Source: Salinisphaera hydrothermalis C41B8
GTDB lineage: Bacteria > Pseudomonadota > Gammaproteobacteria > Nevskiales > Salinisphaeraceae
Assembly: GCF_000732535.1 (NCBI RefSeq)
Contig: NZ_APNK01000001.1
Coordinates: forward strand, 248,001-312,000
Direction of reading: 5' to 3'
Length of the DNA: 64,000 nucleotides
This document shows positions 29,751-39,992 of this stretch, one piece after another (positions within the stretch are counted from its first letter, which is position 1; each line of letters starts with the position of its first letter). The translations under genes and the position numbers were made by a program. The notes below the pieces were generated by a model. It made no database searches. It was not told where the DNA came from and saw only the letters and a list, made by a program, of their open reading frames with translations.

Positions 29751-30344
29751 ATGACAGCGCGTCGCGCCACGATCGAACGCTGCACTGCCGAAACCGATAT
29801 CCAGCTCAGCCTGGATCTGGACGGCACCGGCAAGTTCGACGCCGATACCGGCATCGGCTTCTTCGAGCACATGCTGCATCAACTGGCCCGGCACGGGCTG
29901 GTGGATTTGGATGTGCGCGCAAAGGGCGATCTCTATATCGACGACCACCACACGGTGGAGGATGTCGGCATCTGTCTCGGCGCGGCGCTCAAGCAAGCCG
30001 TCGGCGACAAGAAGGGCATCATGCGCTACGGCCATGCCTATGTGCCGCTCGACGAAGCGCTATCGCGCGTGGTGCTGGATTTCTCCGGGCGCCCCGGCCT
30101 GCATTTCCGCGTGCCGTTCACGGCGGAGAAGATCGGCACCTTCGATACCGAACTGGTGCGCGAATTTTTTCAGGGCGTGGCCAGCGGCGCGGCATTGACG
30201 CTGCATATGGATACGCTGGCCGGCGATAACGCTCATCACATCGCGGAAACGCTGTTCAAGGCCTTCGGCCGGGCGCTGCGCGCCGCCGTGGCCCGCGATG
30301 AACGCGCTCTCGACGCTCTGCCCTCCACCAAGGGCAGTCTCTAG
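29751..30344 (+). CDS. hisB: Imidazoleglycerol-phosphate dehydratase
   Basis: Monofunctional HisB of 197 residues, without the N-terminal phosphatase of the enteric enzyme. Mn-binding HHxxE motifs are DDHHTVED and DNAHHIAET. Starts a hisB-hisH-hisA-hisF run in that order. 18 nt separate it from hisH. Confidence 0.96.
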   Translation: MTARRATIERCTAETDIQLSLDLDGTGKFDADTGIGFFEHMLHQLARHGLVDLDVRAKGDLYIDDHHTVEDVGICLGAALKQAVGDKKGIMRYGHAYVPLDEALSRVVLDFSGRPGLHFRVPFTAEKIGTFDTELVREFFQGVASGAALTLHMDTLAGDNAHHIAETLFKAFGRALRAAVARDERALDALPSTKGSL

Positions 30345-30362
30345 AACTCAACTCGTCGTTTT

Positions 30363-31007
30363 ATGGCAACCGTCGGCATCATCGACTACGGCATGGGCAA
30401 TCTGCACTCGATTGCCAAGGCTTTACGCTACGTCGCTTCGGACGAACAGATCGAGGTCAGCTTCGACCCCGACGCGCTCGCACGCATGGACCGGCTGGTT
30501 CTACCGGGCGTGGGCGCGATCGGCCATTGCATGGATGAACTCCAGCGCCTGGAACTCGACGACATGATCCGCAGCGTGCTCGGCAAGACGCCACTGATGG
30601 GCGTATGTCTCGGCATCGAGGCGCTCATGGCGCATTCGGAGGAGTCCGGCGGCGTGGATTGTCTGGGCGCGTTCCCGGGCGACACGGTGAAGTTCGCCGA
30701 AACCGAGGTCATGGCCGACGGCTCGCGCCGCAAGATCCCGCATATGGGCTGGAACCAGGTCCATCAGGAGCGCCACCATCCGTTGTGGAAGGATATTGCG
30801 CCCGATTCCTGGTTCTATTTCGTGCACAGCTACTATGTCGTGCCCGACGATCCCAAGCACATTGCCGGCACCACCGACTATGGCGTGCGCTTCACGTCGG
30901 TGGTTCTGCGCGACAATGTGTTCGCCGTTCAATTCCATCCCGAAAAGAGCCAGTCCGCGGGGCTGCAGCTGCTTGCCAACTTCCTGGAGTGGAACGGCGC
31001 GGCCTGA
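30363..31007 (+). CDS. hisH: Imidazole glycerol phosphate synthase, glutaminase subunit
   Basis: Class I glutamine amidotransferase that feeds ammonia to HisF. It has 214 residues; [11 protein letters not shown], nucleophile in [10 protein letters not shown], and the His-x-Glu pair in [12 protein letters not shown]. Complete triad. Confidence 0.96.
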   Translation: MATVGIIDYGMGNLHSIAKALRYVASDEQIEVSFDPDALARMDRLVLPGVGAIGHCMDELQRLELDDMIRSVLGKTPLMGVCLGIEALMAHSEESGGVDCLGAFPGDTVKFAETEVMADGSRRKIPHMGWNQVHQERHHPLWKDIAPDSWFYFVHSYYVVPDDPKHIAGTTDYGVRFTSVVLRDNVFAVQFHPEKSQSAGLQLLANFLEWNGAA

Positions 31008-31065
31008 CGATTTCGTCGGCCGCCCGGTCCGGTTATCTGCCGTCAATAAAGCGAGGAGAAACGGC

Positions 31066-31806
31066 GTGCTACTCATCCCTGCCATCGACATCAAGGACGG
31101 CCAGTGCGTCCGCCTGCGTCAAGGCGACATGCACGACGTCACGGTATTCGGTGATAATCCCGTGGCCGTGGCGCAGCGCTGGATCGACGAAGGCGCCGAT
31201 CGTATCCACGTGGTCGACCTCGACGGCGCCAAAGCCGGCTACCCGGTCAACGATCGCGTCATCGGCGAGATCGTCGACGCCGCCGGGCGGATTCCGGTGC
31301 AGGTCGGCGGCGGCATCCGCGATGAAGCCGCAATCGAGACCTACCTGGAACGCGGCGTCGAATTCGTGATTCTCGGCACCCGCGCCGTCTCCGAACCGCA
31401 CTTCGTGGCCGACGTCGGCGTTGAATTCCCCGGCCATATCATCGTGGGGCTGGACGCGCGCGATGGCATGGTCGCCACTGACGGCTGGTCCAAGCTGTCG
31501 AACCACACCGTGGCCGATCTTGCCCAGCAGTTCGAGGAAGACGGCGTGGTCGCCATCATCCATACCGACATCAGCCGCGACGGCATGATGCAGGGCCTCA
31601 ACGTCGAAGCCACGCGCGCACTGGCCGCCGAGCTGACGATCCCCGTGATCGCTTCGGGCGGCGTGACCGACATGGCCGATATCGATGCTCTGCTCGAAGT
31701 CGAATCCGACGGCGTGGCCGGCGCGGTGATCGGCCGTGCGATCTACGAAGGCACGCTCGATCTCGCCGCTGCTCGCAAGCGCGTCAACGAGCGCAAGGGA
31801 GGCTGA
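31066..31806 (+). CDS. hisA: ProFAR isomerase
   Basis: Amadori isomerase of histidine synthesis, TIM barrel of 246 residues. [13 protein letters not shown] carries the first catalytic Asp, [11 protein letters not shown] the second. The start is GTG at 31066, with GAGGAG 9 nt before it; the frame is open further upstream but overlaps hisH. Confidence 0.95.
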   Translation: MLLIPAIDIKDGQCVRLRQGDMHDVTVFGDNPVAVAQRWIDEGADRIHVVDLDGAKAGYPVNDRVIGEIVDAAGRIPVQVGGGIRDEAAIETYLERGVEFVILGTRAVSEPHFVADVGVEFPGHIIVGLDARDGMVATDGWSKLSNHTVADLAQQFEEDGVVAIIHTDISRDGMMQGLNVEATRALAAELTIPVIASGGVTDMADIDALLEVESDGVAGAVIGRAIYEGTLDLAAARKRVNERKGG

Positions 31807-31807
31807 T

Positions 31808-32593
31808 TTGTCCCTGGCCAAGCGCATCATTCCCTGCCTGGATATCGACAAGGGGCGCGTCGTCAAGGGCGTGAAGTTCCTCGATATCGCCGACGCTGGG
31901 GATCCGGTCGAGATCGCCCGCCGCTACGACCAGCAAGGCGCCGACGAGCTCGTCTTTCTCGACATCACGGCATCCACCGAGGATCGCGGCACGCTCATGG
32001 ACGTAGTCGAGCAGGTCGCCGGCGAAGTCTTCATCCCGCTGACCGTCGGTGGCGGCGTGCGTACGCTCTCAGACGTCCGCCGGCTGCTGTCGGCCGGTGC
32101 GGACAAGGTCTCGATCAACACCGCCGCCATCGGCAATCCCGAATTCGTGGCCGAGGCCGCCTATCGCTACGGCAGCCAGTGCATCGTGGTCGCCCTGGAC
32201 GTGAAGAACGCGGCCAAGAAGGACGAAGAACCACGCTACGAAATCTTCACCCACGGCGGCCGCAAGTCCACCGGCATCGAAGCCATCGGCTGGGCCAAGA
32301 AACTGGTCTCGCTGGGCGCCGGCGAAGTGTTGCTGACCAGCATGGACCGCGATGGCACCAAGTCGGGCTTCGATATCCAGCTTACCCGGGCCGTCTCGGA
32401 TGCCGTGCCGGTCCCTGTGATCGCTTCGGGCGGCGTGGGTGACCTGGAAGACCTCTACGACGGCCTGTCGGCTGGCCATGCCGATGCCGTGCTGGCGGCA
32501 TCGATCTTCCATTTCGGCACCTACACGATCCAACAGGCCAAGAGCTATCTGGCGGAGCGCGGCATTCTCGTGCGCGACGCCGCTCTGCGCTGA
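31808..32593 (+). CDS. hisF: Imidazole glycerol phosphate synthase, cyclase subunit
   Basis: TIM-barrel cyclase making IGP and AICAR, 261 residues. [17 protein letters not shown] and [13 protein letters not shown] hold the two catalytic Asp. No ATG fits; the TTG at 31808, one base after the hisA stop, gives the usual N-terminus SLAKRIIPC. Last gene of the his run. Confidence 0.94.
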   Translation: MSLAKRIIPCLDIDKGRVVKGVKFLDIADAGDPVEIARRYDQQGADELVFLDITASTEDRGTLMDVVEQVAGEVFIPLTVGGGVRTLSDVRRLLSAGADKVSINTAAIGNPEFVAEAAYRYGSQCIVVALDVKNAAKKDEEPRYEIFTHGGRKSTGIEAIGWAKKLVSLGAGEVLLTSMDRDGTKSGFDIQLTRAVSDAVPVPVIASGGVGDLEDLYDGLSAGHADAVLAASIFHFGTYTIQQAKSYLAERGILVRDAALR

Positions 32594-32710
32594 CGCCGTC
32601 TCTGTCGCCCCCGGTTCAATCTGCACTGCCCGTGTCATGCCGGGCAGCCCGCGGGCGCCTCGGCGTCGAGGCGCCGAACGGCTTCCCCTCGACCCGCCAT
32701 TCGTTTTTTA

Positions 32711-32870
32711 GGCGTGGCCGATAGCGCGATCGCGCCACGGCCCGCGTGGCCGGCGTGTGCCCGGCGCCGCATCGTCATAGAACCGCGGCGAAATGCTTTA
32801 CGGGCCCGTGCTGCCGCGGCACCGCCCATCGACAATCATCGCGATACTCGCGCGAAACCTCGACACGCCC
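32711..32870. mobile_element. Degenerate MITE-like element, copy E
   Basis: The right end (GCGCGAAACCTCGACACGCCC, then TA) is a clear family terminus. A weak left end, TA followed by GGCGTGGCCGA, lies at 32709-32721. The stretch 32594-32932 holds no gene; it also contains two hairpins without T runs (32626-32647 and 32654-32675) that might end the his transcript. Confidence 0.45.
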
Positions 32871-32932
32871 TACAGTAGTCATACCAGACGTGCAGCCGGC
32901 GTCATGCCGACTATGAGATCGGAGTGAATCTC

Positions 32933-33649
32933 ATGCGCGATAACACGATCCCGGCTATTATTCTCGGCGTGTGCCTGATTGTGGGCCTGGTCGGCGGCGG
33001 ACACTACCTCCAGGCCGCCGCTCGAACTTGGCAGGCGGCCAACCACAGTGTGACGGTCAAGGGTCTGGCCGAACGCGATGTGCCCGCGAATCTCGCGCTC
33101 TGGCCGCTACATTTCTCCACCAACAGCAGTTCGCTCGGCGCAGCCCAGCAAAAAATCGACGCCCAGGCCCAGACCGTGCGTCAATTCCTGCACGCCGCCG
33201 GCTTCGTCGACAAGGAAATCACGCTCACCTCGCCGCAAGTGAGCGACGAGTGGGCGAACCTCCCGGCGAGCCAGCGTGGCAGCGCCGACGATCGCTACAA
33301 GGCCGAGGCCACAATGCTGGTGCGCACGCCGAAGATCCAGGCCGTAAAGAAAGCCATGCCGCGTGTGGGCGAACTGATCGGGCGCGGCGTACTGCTGTCT
33401 CCCAACTACAACTATCGCACCGAGTTCCTGTTCACCGATCTCAACCGGATCAAACCGCGCATGATCGCCGAGGCGACCGCGAATGCGCGCGCGGCCGCAC
33501 GCCAGTTCGCCAAGGACTCGGGTAGCCACGTCGGCGCCATCCGGCAGGCCTCGCAAGGCTATTTCTCGATTTCCGATCTCGACAGCTATACCCCGGAGAT
33601 CAAGAAAGTGCGGGTCGTGACGACCATCGACTATGCGCTCGACAACTAA
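32933..33649 (+). CDS. SIMPL domain (DUF541) membrane-anchored protein
   Basis: 238 residues: one N-terminal membrane helix (IPAIILGVCLIVGLVGGGHYL), then a periplasmic SIMPL domain beginning HSVTVKGLAERDVPANLA. The C-terminal half has ANARAAARQFAKDSG and ends KVRVVTTIDYALD, typical of the family. Function is unclear in general (oxidative or membrane stress has been suggested for relatives). The ATG at 32933 sits 8 nt after GGAG. Terminator follows. Confidence 0.85.
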   Translation: MRDNTIPAIILGVCLIVGLVGGGHYLQAAARTWQAANHSVTVKGLAERDVPANLALWPLHFSTNSSSLGAAQQKIDAQAQTVRQFLHAAGFVDKEITLTSPQVSDEWANLPASQRGSADDRYKAEATMLVRTPKIQAVKKAMPRVGELIGRGVLLSPNYNYRTEFLFTDLNRIKPRMIAEATANARAAARQFAKDSGSHVGAIRQASQGYFSISDLDSYTPEIKKVRVVTTIDYALDN

Positions 33650-33664
33650 ACGCGGATTTACACG

Positions 33665-33695
33665 AAAAAAAACCCGGGCGTAGCCCGGGTTTTTC
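33665..33695. terminator. Bidirectional rho-independent terminator
   Basis: AAAAAAAACCCGGGC, 3-nt loop, GCCCGGGTTTTT. The A run on one side and T run on the other serve both converging genes. Confidence 0.92.
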
Positions 33696-33726
33696 AACGA
33701 TCGATCACTCGATCGGAAGATTAATA

Positions 33727-34293
33727 TCAGACCGTCTGGTCTTCGTGCCGACCCTCGGCGAATTCCTCGATCGCCTTCGCGCAGAAGGCATCCAGATCAT
33801 CCGGCGTACGGCTGGTGACCAGCGCTTCGTCGCAAACGACTTCTTGGTCGACCCAGGTCGCGCCCGCATTCTGCAGATCCGTCTTGATCGACGGGAACGA
33901 GGTGACGGTTCGGCCATCCAGCACGCGTGCTTCAATGAGCACGATCGGGGCGTGACAGATCGCGGCCACCGGTTTGTGTTGGGCGAAGAAATCACGAACA
34001 AAGGCGACCGCCTTGTCGTTCGTGCGCAGATTGTCGGGATTAACCACGCCGCCCGGCAGTACCAGACCGTGATAATCCGAGGCCGAAACCTCGTCGATCG
34101 TCTTATCGACCTTGAAAGTGTCCGCCTTGTTGATATCGCCGTTCATGCCCTGGATTTCGCCGGATTCCAGCGAAATCAGATGTACTTCGGCACCGGCGTC
34201 GGTGATGTCCTTACGCGGACGGGTCAGTTCGATCTGTTCGAAACCGTCCGCCGCGAGAAAAGCAATCTTCTTGCCGTTAAGTTGGCCTGCCAT
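33727..34293 (-). CDS. PfpI/DJ-1 family protein
   Basis: Type 1 glutamine amidotransferase-like fold, 188 residues. GFEQIELTRPRKDITDAG carries the conserved Glu, GLVLPGGVVNPD precedes the nucleophile elbow, and AAICHAP contains the reactive Cys. Members act as glyoxalase/deglycase-like or stress proteins; the E. coli YhbO/PfpI type is closest by motif. AAGGAG precedes the ATG at 34293. The longer open frame upstream is not coding. Confidence 0.88.
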   Translation of the reverse strand: MAGQLNGKKIAFLAADGFEQIELTRPRKDITDAGAEVHLISLESGEIQGMNGDINKADTFKVDKTIDEVSASDYHGLVLPGGVVNPDNLRTNDKAVAFVRDFFAQHKPVAAICHAPIVLIEARVLDGRTVTSFPSIKTDLQNAGATWVDQEVVCDEALVTSRTPDDLDAFCAKAIEEFAEGRHEDQTV

Positions 34294-34379
34294 GGGTTGC
34301 TCCTTGGGGCATGCGAATGCATTACCCGGCAGACCATGGCGCCTACCCGAAACGTTGCCAATCAGTAGAGTTACGCAGG

Positions 34380-35717
34380 TTACCCGGTATGTTCCAGTAC
34401 CGCGTAATAAAAACCGTCGAAACCCTGGTCGCCCGGTGCGATGCGCCGGCCGACGGCTTCGGGGCGTCCCCATTCAGCCAGGATCGGGACGGCCCGGGCA
34501 TCCGCGGTCGCGCTCAGGAAATCGGCCACCACATCCACACCTTCGGCACGCAGGATCGAACAGGTGGCATAAACCAGTCGGCCACCGGGCGCGAGCAACG
34601 GCCAGAGGGCGGCCAGCAGTGCGCGTTGACGCGCGGCCGCCGTGGCGATATCGGAGGCTCGCCGTAGCCATTTGATGTCGGGATGGCGCCGGATCACGCC
34701 CGTGCCGCTGCAGGGGGCATCGAGCAGAATACGATCGAACGGTTCACCGCCCCACCACGCATCCGGCGCGCCCGCGTCACCGACCTGAACCGTTGCGGTA
34801 AGTCCCAGCCTTGCCAGCGTCGATTCGAGCGTTGCTACGCGCTCGGTATCGATGTCGAGCGCAGTCAATGCAATATCGGCCCGCTCCAGCAAATGGGCGC
34901 TCTTGTTGCCGGGCGCGGCACAGGCATCGAGCACGCGCTGGCCGTCGACGGGCCCAACCAGATCGGCGGCGAGCTGGGCCGCGCCATCCTGAATCGAGAC
35001 CTCACCCTCGGTGAAACCGGGCAGACGTTCGGCGGCGACCGGCTCGTCCAGAGTCAGACCATCGGCGCAGTGCTCGATCGGCGACGCCGCCACGCCGGCC
35101 TCGGCCCAGCGCTCGCGCAGTGCCGCCGGCGTCGCGCGTCGGCGATTCACGCGCGTATGCATGGGCGCGCGCGCGTTGCCGGCAGCGAGGACCGCCGGCG
35201 CGTATTCGCCCCAGTCCTCGGCGATCATCGTCGCCAGCCAGTCGGGATAGCTCTGCGCCACGGCGTCGCTGGCATCGTCCAGCCGCACCGGCTCACGTTG
35301 ATGGCCTCGCAATACAGCGTTGACCATCCCGCGGGCCTTGGCGAGTTTGAGTTTCTGCGTCGCGGCCACGGTCGCGTGCACGGCCGCGTGCGGCGGCACG
35401 CGTGTGGCCTCGAGCTGGTAGAGCCCGACGCGCAGCAACGCATCCAGCAACGGCTGCGGTTTCTTTTTGAGCTTCGGCGCCAACAGCGCCCCCAGCCGGC
35501 GATGATCCCGCAGCGTGCCGTAGGCCAGCAGCCGCGCCAGCGATCGATCGGCGCCCGACAACTCACGCGGCCAGACGGCCATAGCGGCGTCCAGGCTGCG
35601 TCCCTGATCGATCACTGCGGCGACCGCGCGCGTGGCGTGGACCCGGGCTGCCGTTCCCGCCGACTCAGCCAAAACGGGTCCCGATCCAGTCGCGCCCGTT
35701 GGCCGCATCGGCCGCAC
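34380..35717 (-). CDS. rsmB: 16S rRNA m5C967 methyltransferase
   Basis: SAM-dependent RNA methyltransferase of 445 residues. An N-terminal NusB-like helical domain (GRSLDAAMAVW to VNAVLRG) precedes the catalytic domain: motif I ACAAPGNKSAHLLE, motif IV LDAPCSGTGVIRRHPD with one Cys, and YATCSI with the second. The ATG at 35717 would overlap fmt by 53 nt; an ATG at 35708 and a TTG at 35672 are also possible starts. Confidence 0.92.
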   Translation of the reverse strand: MRPMRPTGATGSGPVLAESAGTAARVHATRAVAAVIDQGRSLDAAMAVWPRELSGADRSLARLLAYGTLRDHRRLGALLAPKLKKKPQPLLDALLRVGLYQLEATRVPPHAAVHATVAATQKLKLAKARGMVNAVLRGHQREPVRLDDASDAVAQSYPDWLATMIAEDWGEYAPAVLAAGNARAPMHTRVNRRRATPAALRERWAEAGVAASPIEHCADGLTLDEPVAAERLPGFTEGEVSIQDGAAQLAADLVGPVDGQRVLDACAAPGNKSAHLLERADIALTALDIDTERVATLESTLARLGLTATVQVGDAGAPDAWWGGEPFDRILLDAPCSGTGVIRRHPDIKWLRRASDIATAAARQRALLAALWPLLAPGGRLVYATCSILRAEGVDVVADFLSATADARAVPILAEWGRPEAVGRRIAPGDQGFDGFYYAVLEHTG

Positions 35718-36591
35718 TCATGCGGCGTTTGCCTGGCAGCTGCAGCTCAGTGACGCGCAGGATGCCGTCGACCGTGGCGATATCGATGCCGTCGCGCCCG
35801 GCCGCAACCACCGTGCCGGGCTCAGCCGCTGCCGATGTGTTCCGGCTTACGGCCTGCCAGAAGCGCACGCGATCGCCGTCGAGCTCGGCATGCACCACCG
35901 GCCACGGCGAAAAAGCCCGCACCAGCCGAGCGATACGCATCGCCGGCTGCGACCAATCCACCGCAGCCTCGGCCTTGTCGAGCATGGCGGCATAGGTCGC
36001 CTTCGCGTCGTCCTGAGGTTCGGGCTTGAGACCGTCGGGTAGCGCATCCAGCACCTCGACCAGCGCGGCCCCGCCCTGCGCGGCCAGTGCGTCATGCAGC
36101 GCGCCGGCGGTCGTGGTTTCGTCGATCGGCCATCGACGCACGGCCAGCATGTCGCCGGTGTCCAGGCCGACATCCATCTGCATGATGGTCACGCCGGTTT
36201 CGGCGTCACCGGCCTCGATCGCGCGGGCGATTGGTGCCGCTCCGCGCCAGCGCGGCAGCAACGATGCATGCACGTTCAAACAGCCGTAGGTCGGCAGCTC
36301 GAGCACAGCTTTCGGCAGGATCAGCCCGTAGGCGACCACCACCATCACGTCCGGCTCGAGCGCGGCGAGCTGCTCCAGCGCCTCGGCGTTCTTCTTGAGC
36401 TTTTCCGGTTGAAATACCGGCAACCCAAGATCGAGTGCGGCGGCCTTGACCGGCGACGGTTTGAGCTTGCGGCCGCGGCCGGCCGGGCGATCCGGCTGGG
36501 TGAACACGCCCACCAGCTCGTGGCCGCTGTCGGCGATGGCCTGCAGCGTGGGCAGCGCGAATTCAGGGGTGCCGGCAAAAACAATGCGCAT
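35665..36591 (-). CDS. fmt: Methionyl-tRNA formyltransferase
   Basis: Formylates initiator Met-tRNA. It has 308 residues: MRIVFAGTPEFALPTL at the start, LPTYGCLNVHASLLPRWRGAAPI with catalytic Asn/His, and GVTIMQMDVGLDTGD with Asp. The C-terminal OB-like domain ends in LPGKRRMSAADAANG. The ATG at 36591 lies 4 nt after the def stop; an upstream extension overlaps def and is rejected. Confidence 0.96.
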   Translation of the reverse strand: MRIVFAGTPEFALPTLQAIADSGHELVGVFTQPDRPAGRGRKLKPSPVKAAALDLGLPVFQPEKLKKNAEALEQLAALEPDVMVVVAYGLILPKAVLELPTYGCLNVHASLLPRWRGAAPIARAIEAGDAETGVTIMQMDVGLDTGDMLAVRRWPIDETTTAGALHDALAAQGGAALVEVLDALPDGLKPEPQDDAKATYAAMLDKAEAAVDWSQPAMRIARLVRAFSPWPVVHAELDGDRVRFWQAVSRNTSAAAEPGTVVAAGRDGIDIATVDGILRVTELQLPGKRRMSAADAANGRDWIGTRFG

Positions 36592-36595
36592 CGCG

Positions 36596-37111
36596 TCAGT
36601 CGGCCTTGGCGCTGTCGCGCTTGGCGGCTTTGGCCAGCTTGCGTCGGATGCGCTCGCGCTTGAGCCGCGAGAGCTTGTCGATATAAAGCCCGCCGTCGAG
36701 ATGAGCGAGCTCATGCTGCACGCACTGCGCCAGTAGGCCTTCGGCGTCCATTTCGTATTCCGTGCCGTCGCGGTCCTGGGCGGCGAAGCGCAGGCGCGTG
36801 GCGCGGGTGACGCGGTCGTAGTGATCCGGCACCGAAAGACAGCCTTCGTCGACCACTTCGTCTTCTTCGGCCCACAGGATGCGCGGATTGCACATCACGA
36901 TGCGTTCGCTCTTGTCCTCGGAGCAGTCCATGACCGCCACACGCCGCGTATCGCCCACCTGGGTCGAGGCAAGGCCGACGCCCGGCGCGTCGTACATGGT
37001 GTCGAACATGTCGTCGATGAAACGCGACAGCGCCTCGTCGAACACGGTAATCGGTTCGGTGACCTCACGCAGCCGCGGGTCCGGGAAATGCAAAATCTCG
37101 AGAATAGCCAT
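36596..37111 (-). CDS. def: Peptide deformylase
   Basis: Removes the formyl group from nascent proteins. It has 171 residues with all three motifs: GVGLASTQVG, EGCLSVP with the metal-binding Cys, and QHELAHLDG with HExxH. Divergent from the LysM gene, head of def-fmt-rsmB. Confidence 0.97.
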   Translation of the reverse strand: MAILEILHFPDPRLREVTEPITVFDEALSRFIDDMFDTMYDAPGVGLASTQVGDTRRVAVMDCSEDKSERIVMCNPRILWAEEDEVVDEGCLSVPDHYDRVTRATRLRFAAQDRDGTEYEMDAEGLLAQCVQHELAHLDGGLYIDKLSRLKRERIRRKLAKAAKRDSAKAD

Positions 37112-37194
37112 ATTCTGTCGGCAGTTGACGTCGATTGTTCAGACGGCGGCGGAAAAGCTGCGGCCGGCGATCGAAATCCGGGGAGTATAACGGT

Positions 37195-38358
37195 TTGAGG
37201 CATACGCGGATTGGGGGAAGACGACTCGTCGGGCTCGGCCTGGCAGTGCTGATGGCCGGCTGTGCCCATACACCCGGCCGACAGCCGCCGACATCGCACG
37301 ACACGACGGCCACCGACGCATCGGGCCCGCGCGCCACCACGCCCCTGCCCTCGACGCCCGCCCCCGCGCCGCAGAACTTGCACACCTCGGATCTGGCCAA
37401 CCATATGCGCGCCGATGCGCCGCTGCGCTACGTGGTCAAGCGCGGCGATACGCTATGGGCTATCGCCGGCAAGTACCTCGATGATCCGTGGTATTGGCCA
37501 CAACTCTGGGATGCCAACCCCGACATCGCCAACCCGCACCGGATCTACCCCGGCGAAGTGCTCGTGCTGACACGCGGCATGGATGGGCAACCCCGCGTCG
37601 CCCGCGACGAGACCGTACGTCTGGAACCCAAGGTGCGCGAAGAGCCGCTGTCGGAGGCCATCCCGGTCATTCCGTATTCGGCGATCCGCGATTTTCTGGA
37701 AAGCCCGCGCCTGGTCGATGAAGATACGCTCGAGAACGCGCCCTACGTGGTCTCGTTCGACGACCAGCATCTGGTCGCCGGCAACGGGGCCACGGTCTAT
37801 GTTCGTGGCGCGAAACCGTCCGGCCCCGATCGCTACGAGCTGGTGCATCCGGAAGGGCCGTATCGCGACGCCAGAACCAACGAGGTACTCGGCCGCAAGG
37901 CGGTGCCCGTCGGCCGCGTGACGGTTCAGTCGTTCGGCAAACATGTCGCGACCGCCACCATCGACAAGTCATATCGCGAGGCCCGACCCGGCGACCGACT
38001 GCTGCCGGTAGCCGACGCGGACCTGCTGCACGACTTCTATCCCCACGCCCCGGACAAGCCGCTCAGTGCCCACATCATTTCGGTTTACGGCGGTGTCAGC
38101 GAGATCGGCCAATACGATGTGGTCACGCTCGATCGCGGCCGGAACATCGGCCTGCGTCGGGGCGACGTGCTCGATATCTACAAAGCCGGCCGCACCGTGC
38201 CGGACCCGGTGGCCGGCGGAGAAGTGAAACTTCCGGAAGTCGAGGCGGGCTACCTGATGGTGTTCAAGGTCGACAAGAAAGTCAGCTTTGCGCTGGTGAT
38301 GCACGCAACCCGCGCTATTCACGTCGACGATGTCGTGCATTCGCCGGACGCCACATGA
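37195..38358 (+). CDS. LysM-domain lipoprotein
   Basis: 387 residues. The lipoprotein signal ends with the lipobox LMAGC, so it should be lipidated in the cell envelope. After a Pro/Thr-rich linker, a LysM domain (YVVKRGDTLWAIAGKYLDDPWYWPQ) binds peptidoglycan. The remaining 230 residues resemble the conserved partner domain of the LysM protein usually found between def and dprA. The start is TTG at 37195, 9 nt after GGGGAG; upstream frame is excluded because it precedes the promoter side of def. Confidence 0.87.
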   Translation: MRHTRIGGRRLVGLGLAVLMAGCAHTPGRQPPTSHDTTATDASGPRATTPLPSTPAPAPQNLHTSDLANHMRADAPLRYVVKRGDTLWAIAGKYLDDPWYWPQLWDANPDIANPHRIYPGEVLVLTRGMDGQPRVARDETVRLEPKVREEPLSEAIPVIPYSAIRDFLESPRLVDEDTLENAPYVVSFDDQHLVAGNGATVYVRGAKPSGPDRYELVHPEGPYRDARTNEVLGRKAVPVGRVTVQSFGKHVATATIDKSYREARPGDRLLPVADADLLHDFYPHAPDKPLSAHIISVYGGVSEIGQYDVVTLDRGRNIGLRRGDVLDIYKAGRTVPDPVAGGEVKLPEVEAGYLMVFKVDKKVSFALVMHATRAIHVDDVVHSPDAT

Positions 38359-39470
38359 CCGATCGCGCGGCCTGGCTGCGACTGGCAACCACCCCCGGTA
38401 TCGGGGCCACGCTGGCCGCGCGCCTGATCGAGCGTTTCGGCAGCGTCGAGGCCGCCCTGGCTGGAAGCGATACGGCCTGGCGTGAGGTCGGACTGTCCGC
38501 GCCGACGCGGCGTGCGCTGGCCGAACCGCCCGGCGACGGCCTGACCGCGACCGAGGCCTGGCTGGCCGAGGACGGGCATCATTTTTTGACCGTTGACGAT
38601 GCGTCGTATCCGGCCGCGCTGGCTGAACTCGACCCGCCGCCGCCCTGGCTGTATGCGCTCGGCGATCTCGACCTGCTCGATTATCCGGCCATCGCCATCG
38701 TCGGCAGTCGCAATCCCACGCACGCCGGGCGCGAGGCCGCGCATGAGTTCGGCCGCGCCCTCGCGGCGGCCGGGCTGGTGGTCGTCTCCGGCCTGGCACG
38801 CGGCATCGATGCCGCGGCTCACGAAGGCGCGCTGGATGCCGACGGCTTCACCATCGCCGTCACCGGCACCGGGCTCGATCGCGTCTACCCCGCCGCGAAC
38901 AAGGCACTGGCCGAGCGTATCGCCGAGCGCGGCCTACTATTGTCGGAGTTCGGCCTGGGTACGCACCCGGCACGCGGCAATTTCCCCCGTCGCAACCGCG
39001 TCATCGCGGGGCTGTGCACCGCTACGCTGGTGGTCGAGGCCGCGCGGGCCTCTGGTTCGCTGATCACCGCGCGCATGGCCAGCGCCGCCAATCGCGAGGT
39101 CTTTGCCCTGCCCGGCTCGATCCACAACCCGCTGGCGCGCGGCTGCCACCAGCTTATCCGCGAAGGCGCCAAGCTGGTCGAGACCACCGACCATATCCTC
39201 GAGGAGATCGCGGGCTCGATCGGCGGCTATCGTCGTCGCCCGACAACTGGAATCGAAGCGGGCATGAAAACGTCGACAGCCGCCGAGTCGACCGGCCAGG
39301 ACGACAGCGACGAATTGCTGACCGCGATCGGCCACGATCCGGTACGTATCGACGACCTGGTCGCGCGCACTGGCTGGAAGGCCGATGCCGTGTCGTCGAC
39401 GTTGCTCATCCTGGAGTTGGAAGGCCGCGTGCAGGCCGTGGCCGGCGGCGCCTACATCCGCTCTGCCTGA
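38355..39470 (+). CDS. dprA: DNA processing protein DprA
   Basis: Loads RecA on incoming single-stranded DNA during natural transformation. It has 371 residues: N-terminal SAM-like helical part, Rossmann core with AIVGSRNPTHAGRE and VSGLARGIDAAAHEGAL, FPRRNRVIAGL, and a C-terminal winged-helix (DELLTAIGHDPVRIDDLVAR). Overlaps the LysM gene by 4 nt. Confidence 0.95.
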   Translation: MTDRAAWLRLATTPGIGATLAARLIERFGSVEAALAGSDTAWREVGLSAPTRRALAEPPGDGLTATEAWLAEDGHHFLTVDDASYPAALAELDPPPPWLYALGDLDLLDYPAIAIVGSRNPTHAGREAAHEFGRALAAAGLVVVSGLARGIDAAAHEGALDADGFTIAVTGTGLDRVYPAANKALAERIAERGLLLSEFGLGTHPARGNFPRRNRVIAGLCTATLVVEAARASGSLITARMASAANREVFALPGSIHNPLARGCHQLIREGAKLVETTDHILEEIAGSIGGYRRRPTTGIEAGMKTSTAAESTGQDDSDELLTAIGHDPVRIDDLVARTGWKADAVSSTLLILELEGRVQAVAGGAYIRSA

Positions 39471-39518
39471 CCCGGCGCCGCGCGCGCTGCTCGGGGTCAT
39501 CATGGTAGAGTCTGTGCC

Positions 39519-39992
39519 ATGAACGAGAATGTCCTGGACGTCCTGCTGTATCTGTTCGAGAACTTTTCGTTGACGGACGTAGGCGCCACCGGCGACGTCC
39601 GCCAGGATCTGGGCGATGCCGGATTCTTCCCCGACGAGATCGACGATGCCTTCGACTGGCTGCGCGCGGCTCAGCCGGAAGGGCGCGCGCCGATCACCCC
39701 GCCCTCGAACGACAGCATCCGCATTTATGCCGGCCCCGAGCTGTATGTGCTCGACGCCGAATGCCGCGGCTATATCGCCCGGCTCGAACGCGCCGGCGTG
39801 CTCTCGGCCGCCAATCGCGAGTTGGTCATCGATCGCCTGATGGCGCTGGTCGACGACGAATACGACGGCGCGGAGCTGGAACAGGTGAAATGGGTCGTAA
39901 TGATGGTGCTGTCCTCCGCCGACGGCCACGACACCGCGCAAGCCCGCATGGAAGCGATGCTGCATGCGGAGGCGCCCGGCGCAAGCCACTAG
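39519..39992 (+). CDS. smg: Smg family protein (DUF494)
   Basis: 157 residues, the same length as E. coli Smg. MNENVLDVLLYLFENF and a conserved YVLDAECRGYIARLERAGVL segment; all helical, function not well defined. Conserved between dprA and topA. Its TAG stop uses the TA target and first G of a repeat element (copy F). Confidence 0.93.
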   Translation: MNENVLDVLLYLFENFSLTDVGATGDVRQDLGDAGFFPDEIDDAFDWLRAAQPEGRAPITPPSNDSIRIYAGPELYVLDAECRGYIARLERAGVLSAANRELVIDRLMALVDDEYDGAELEQVKWVVMMVLSSADGHDTAQARMEAMLHAEAPGASH

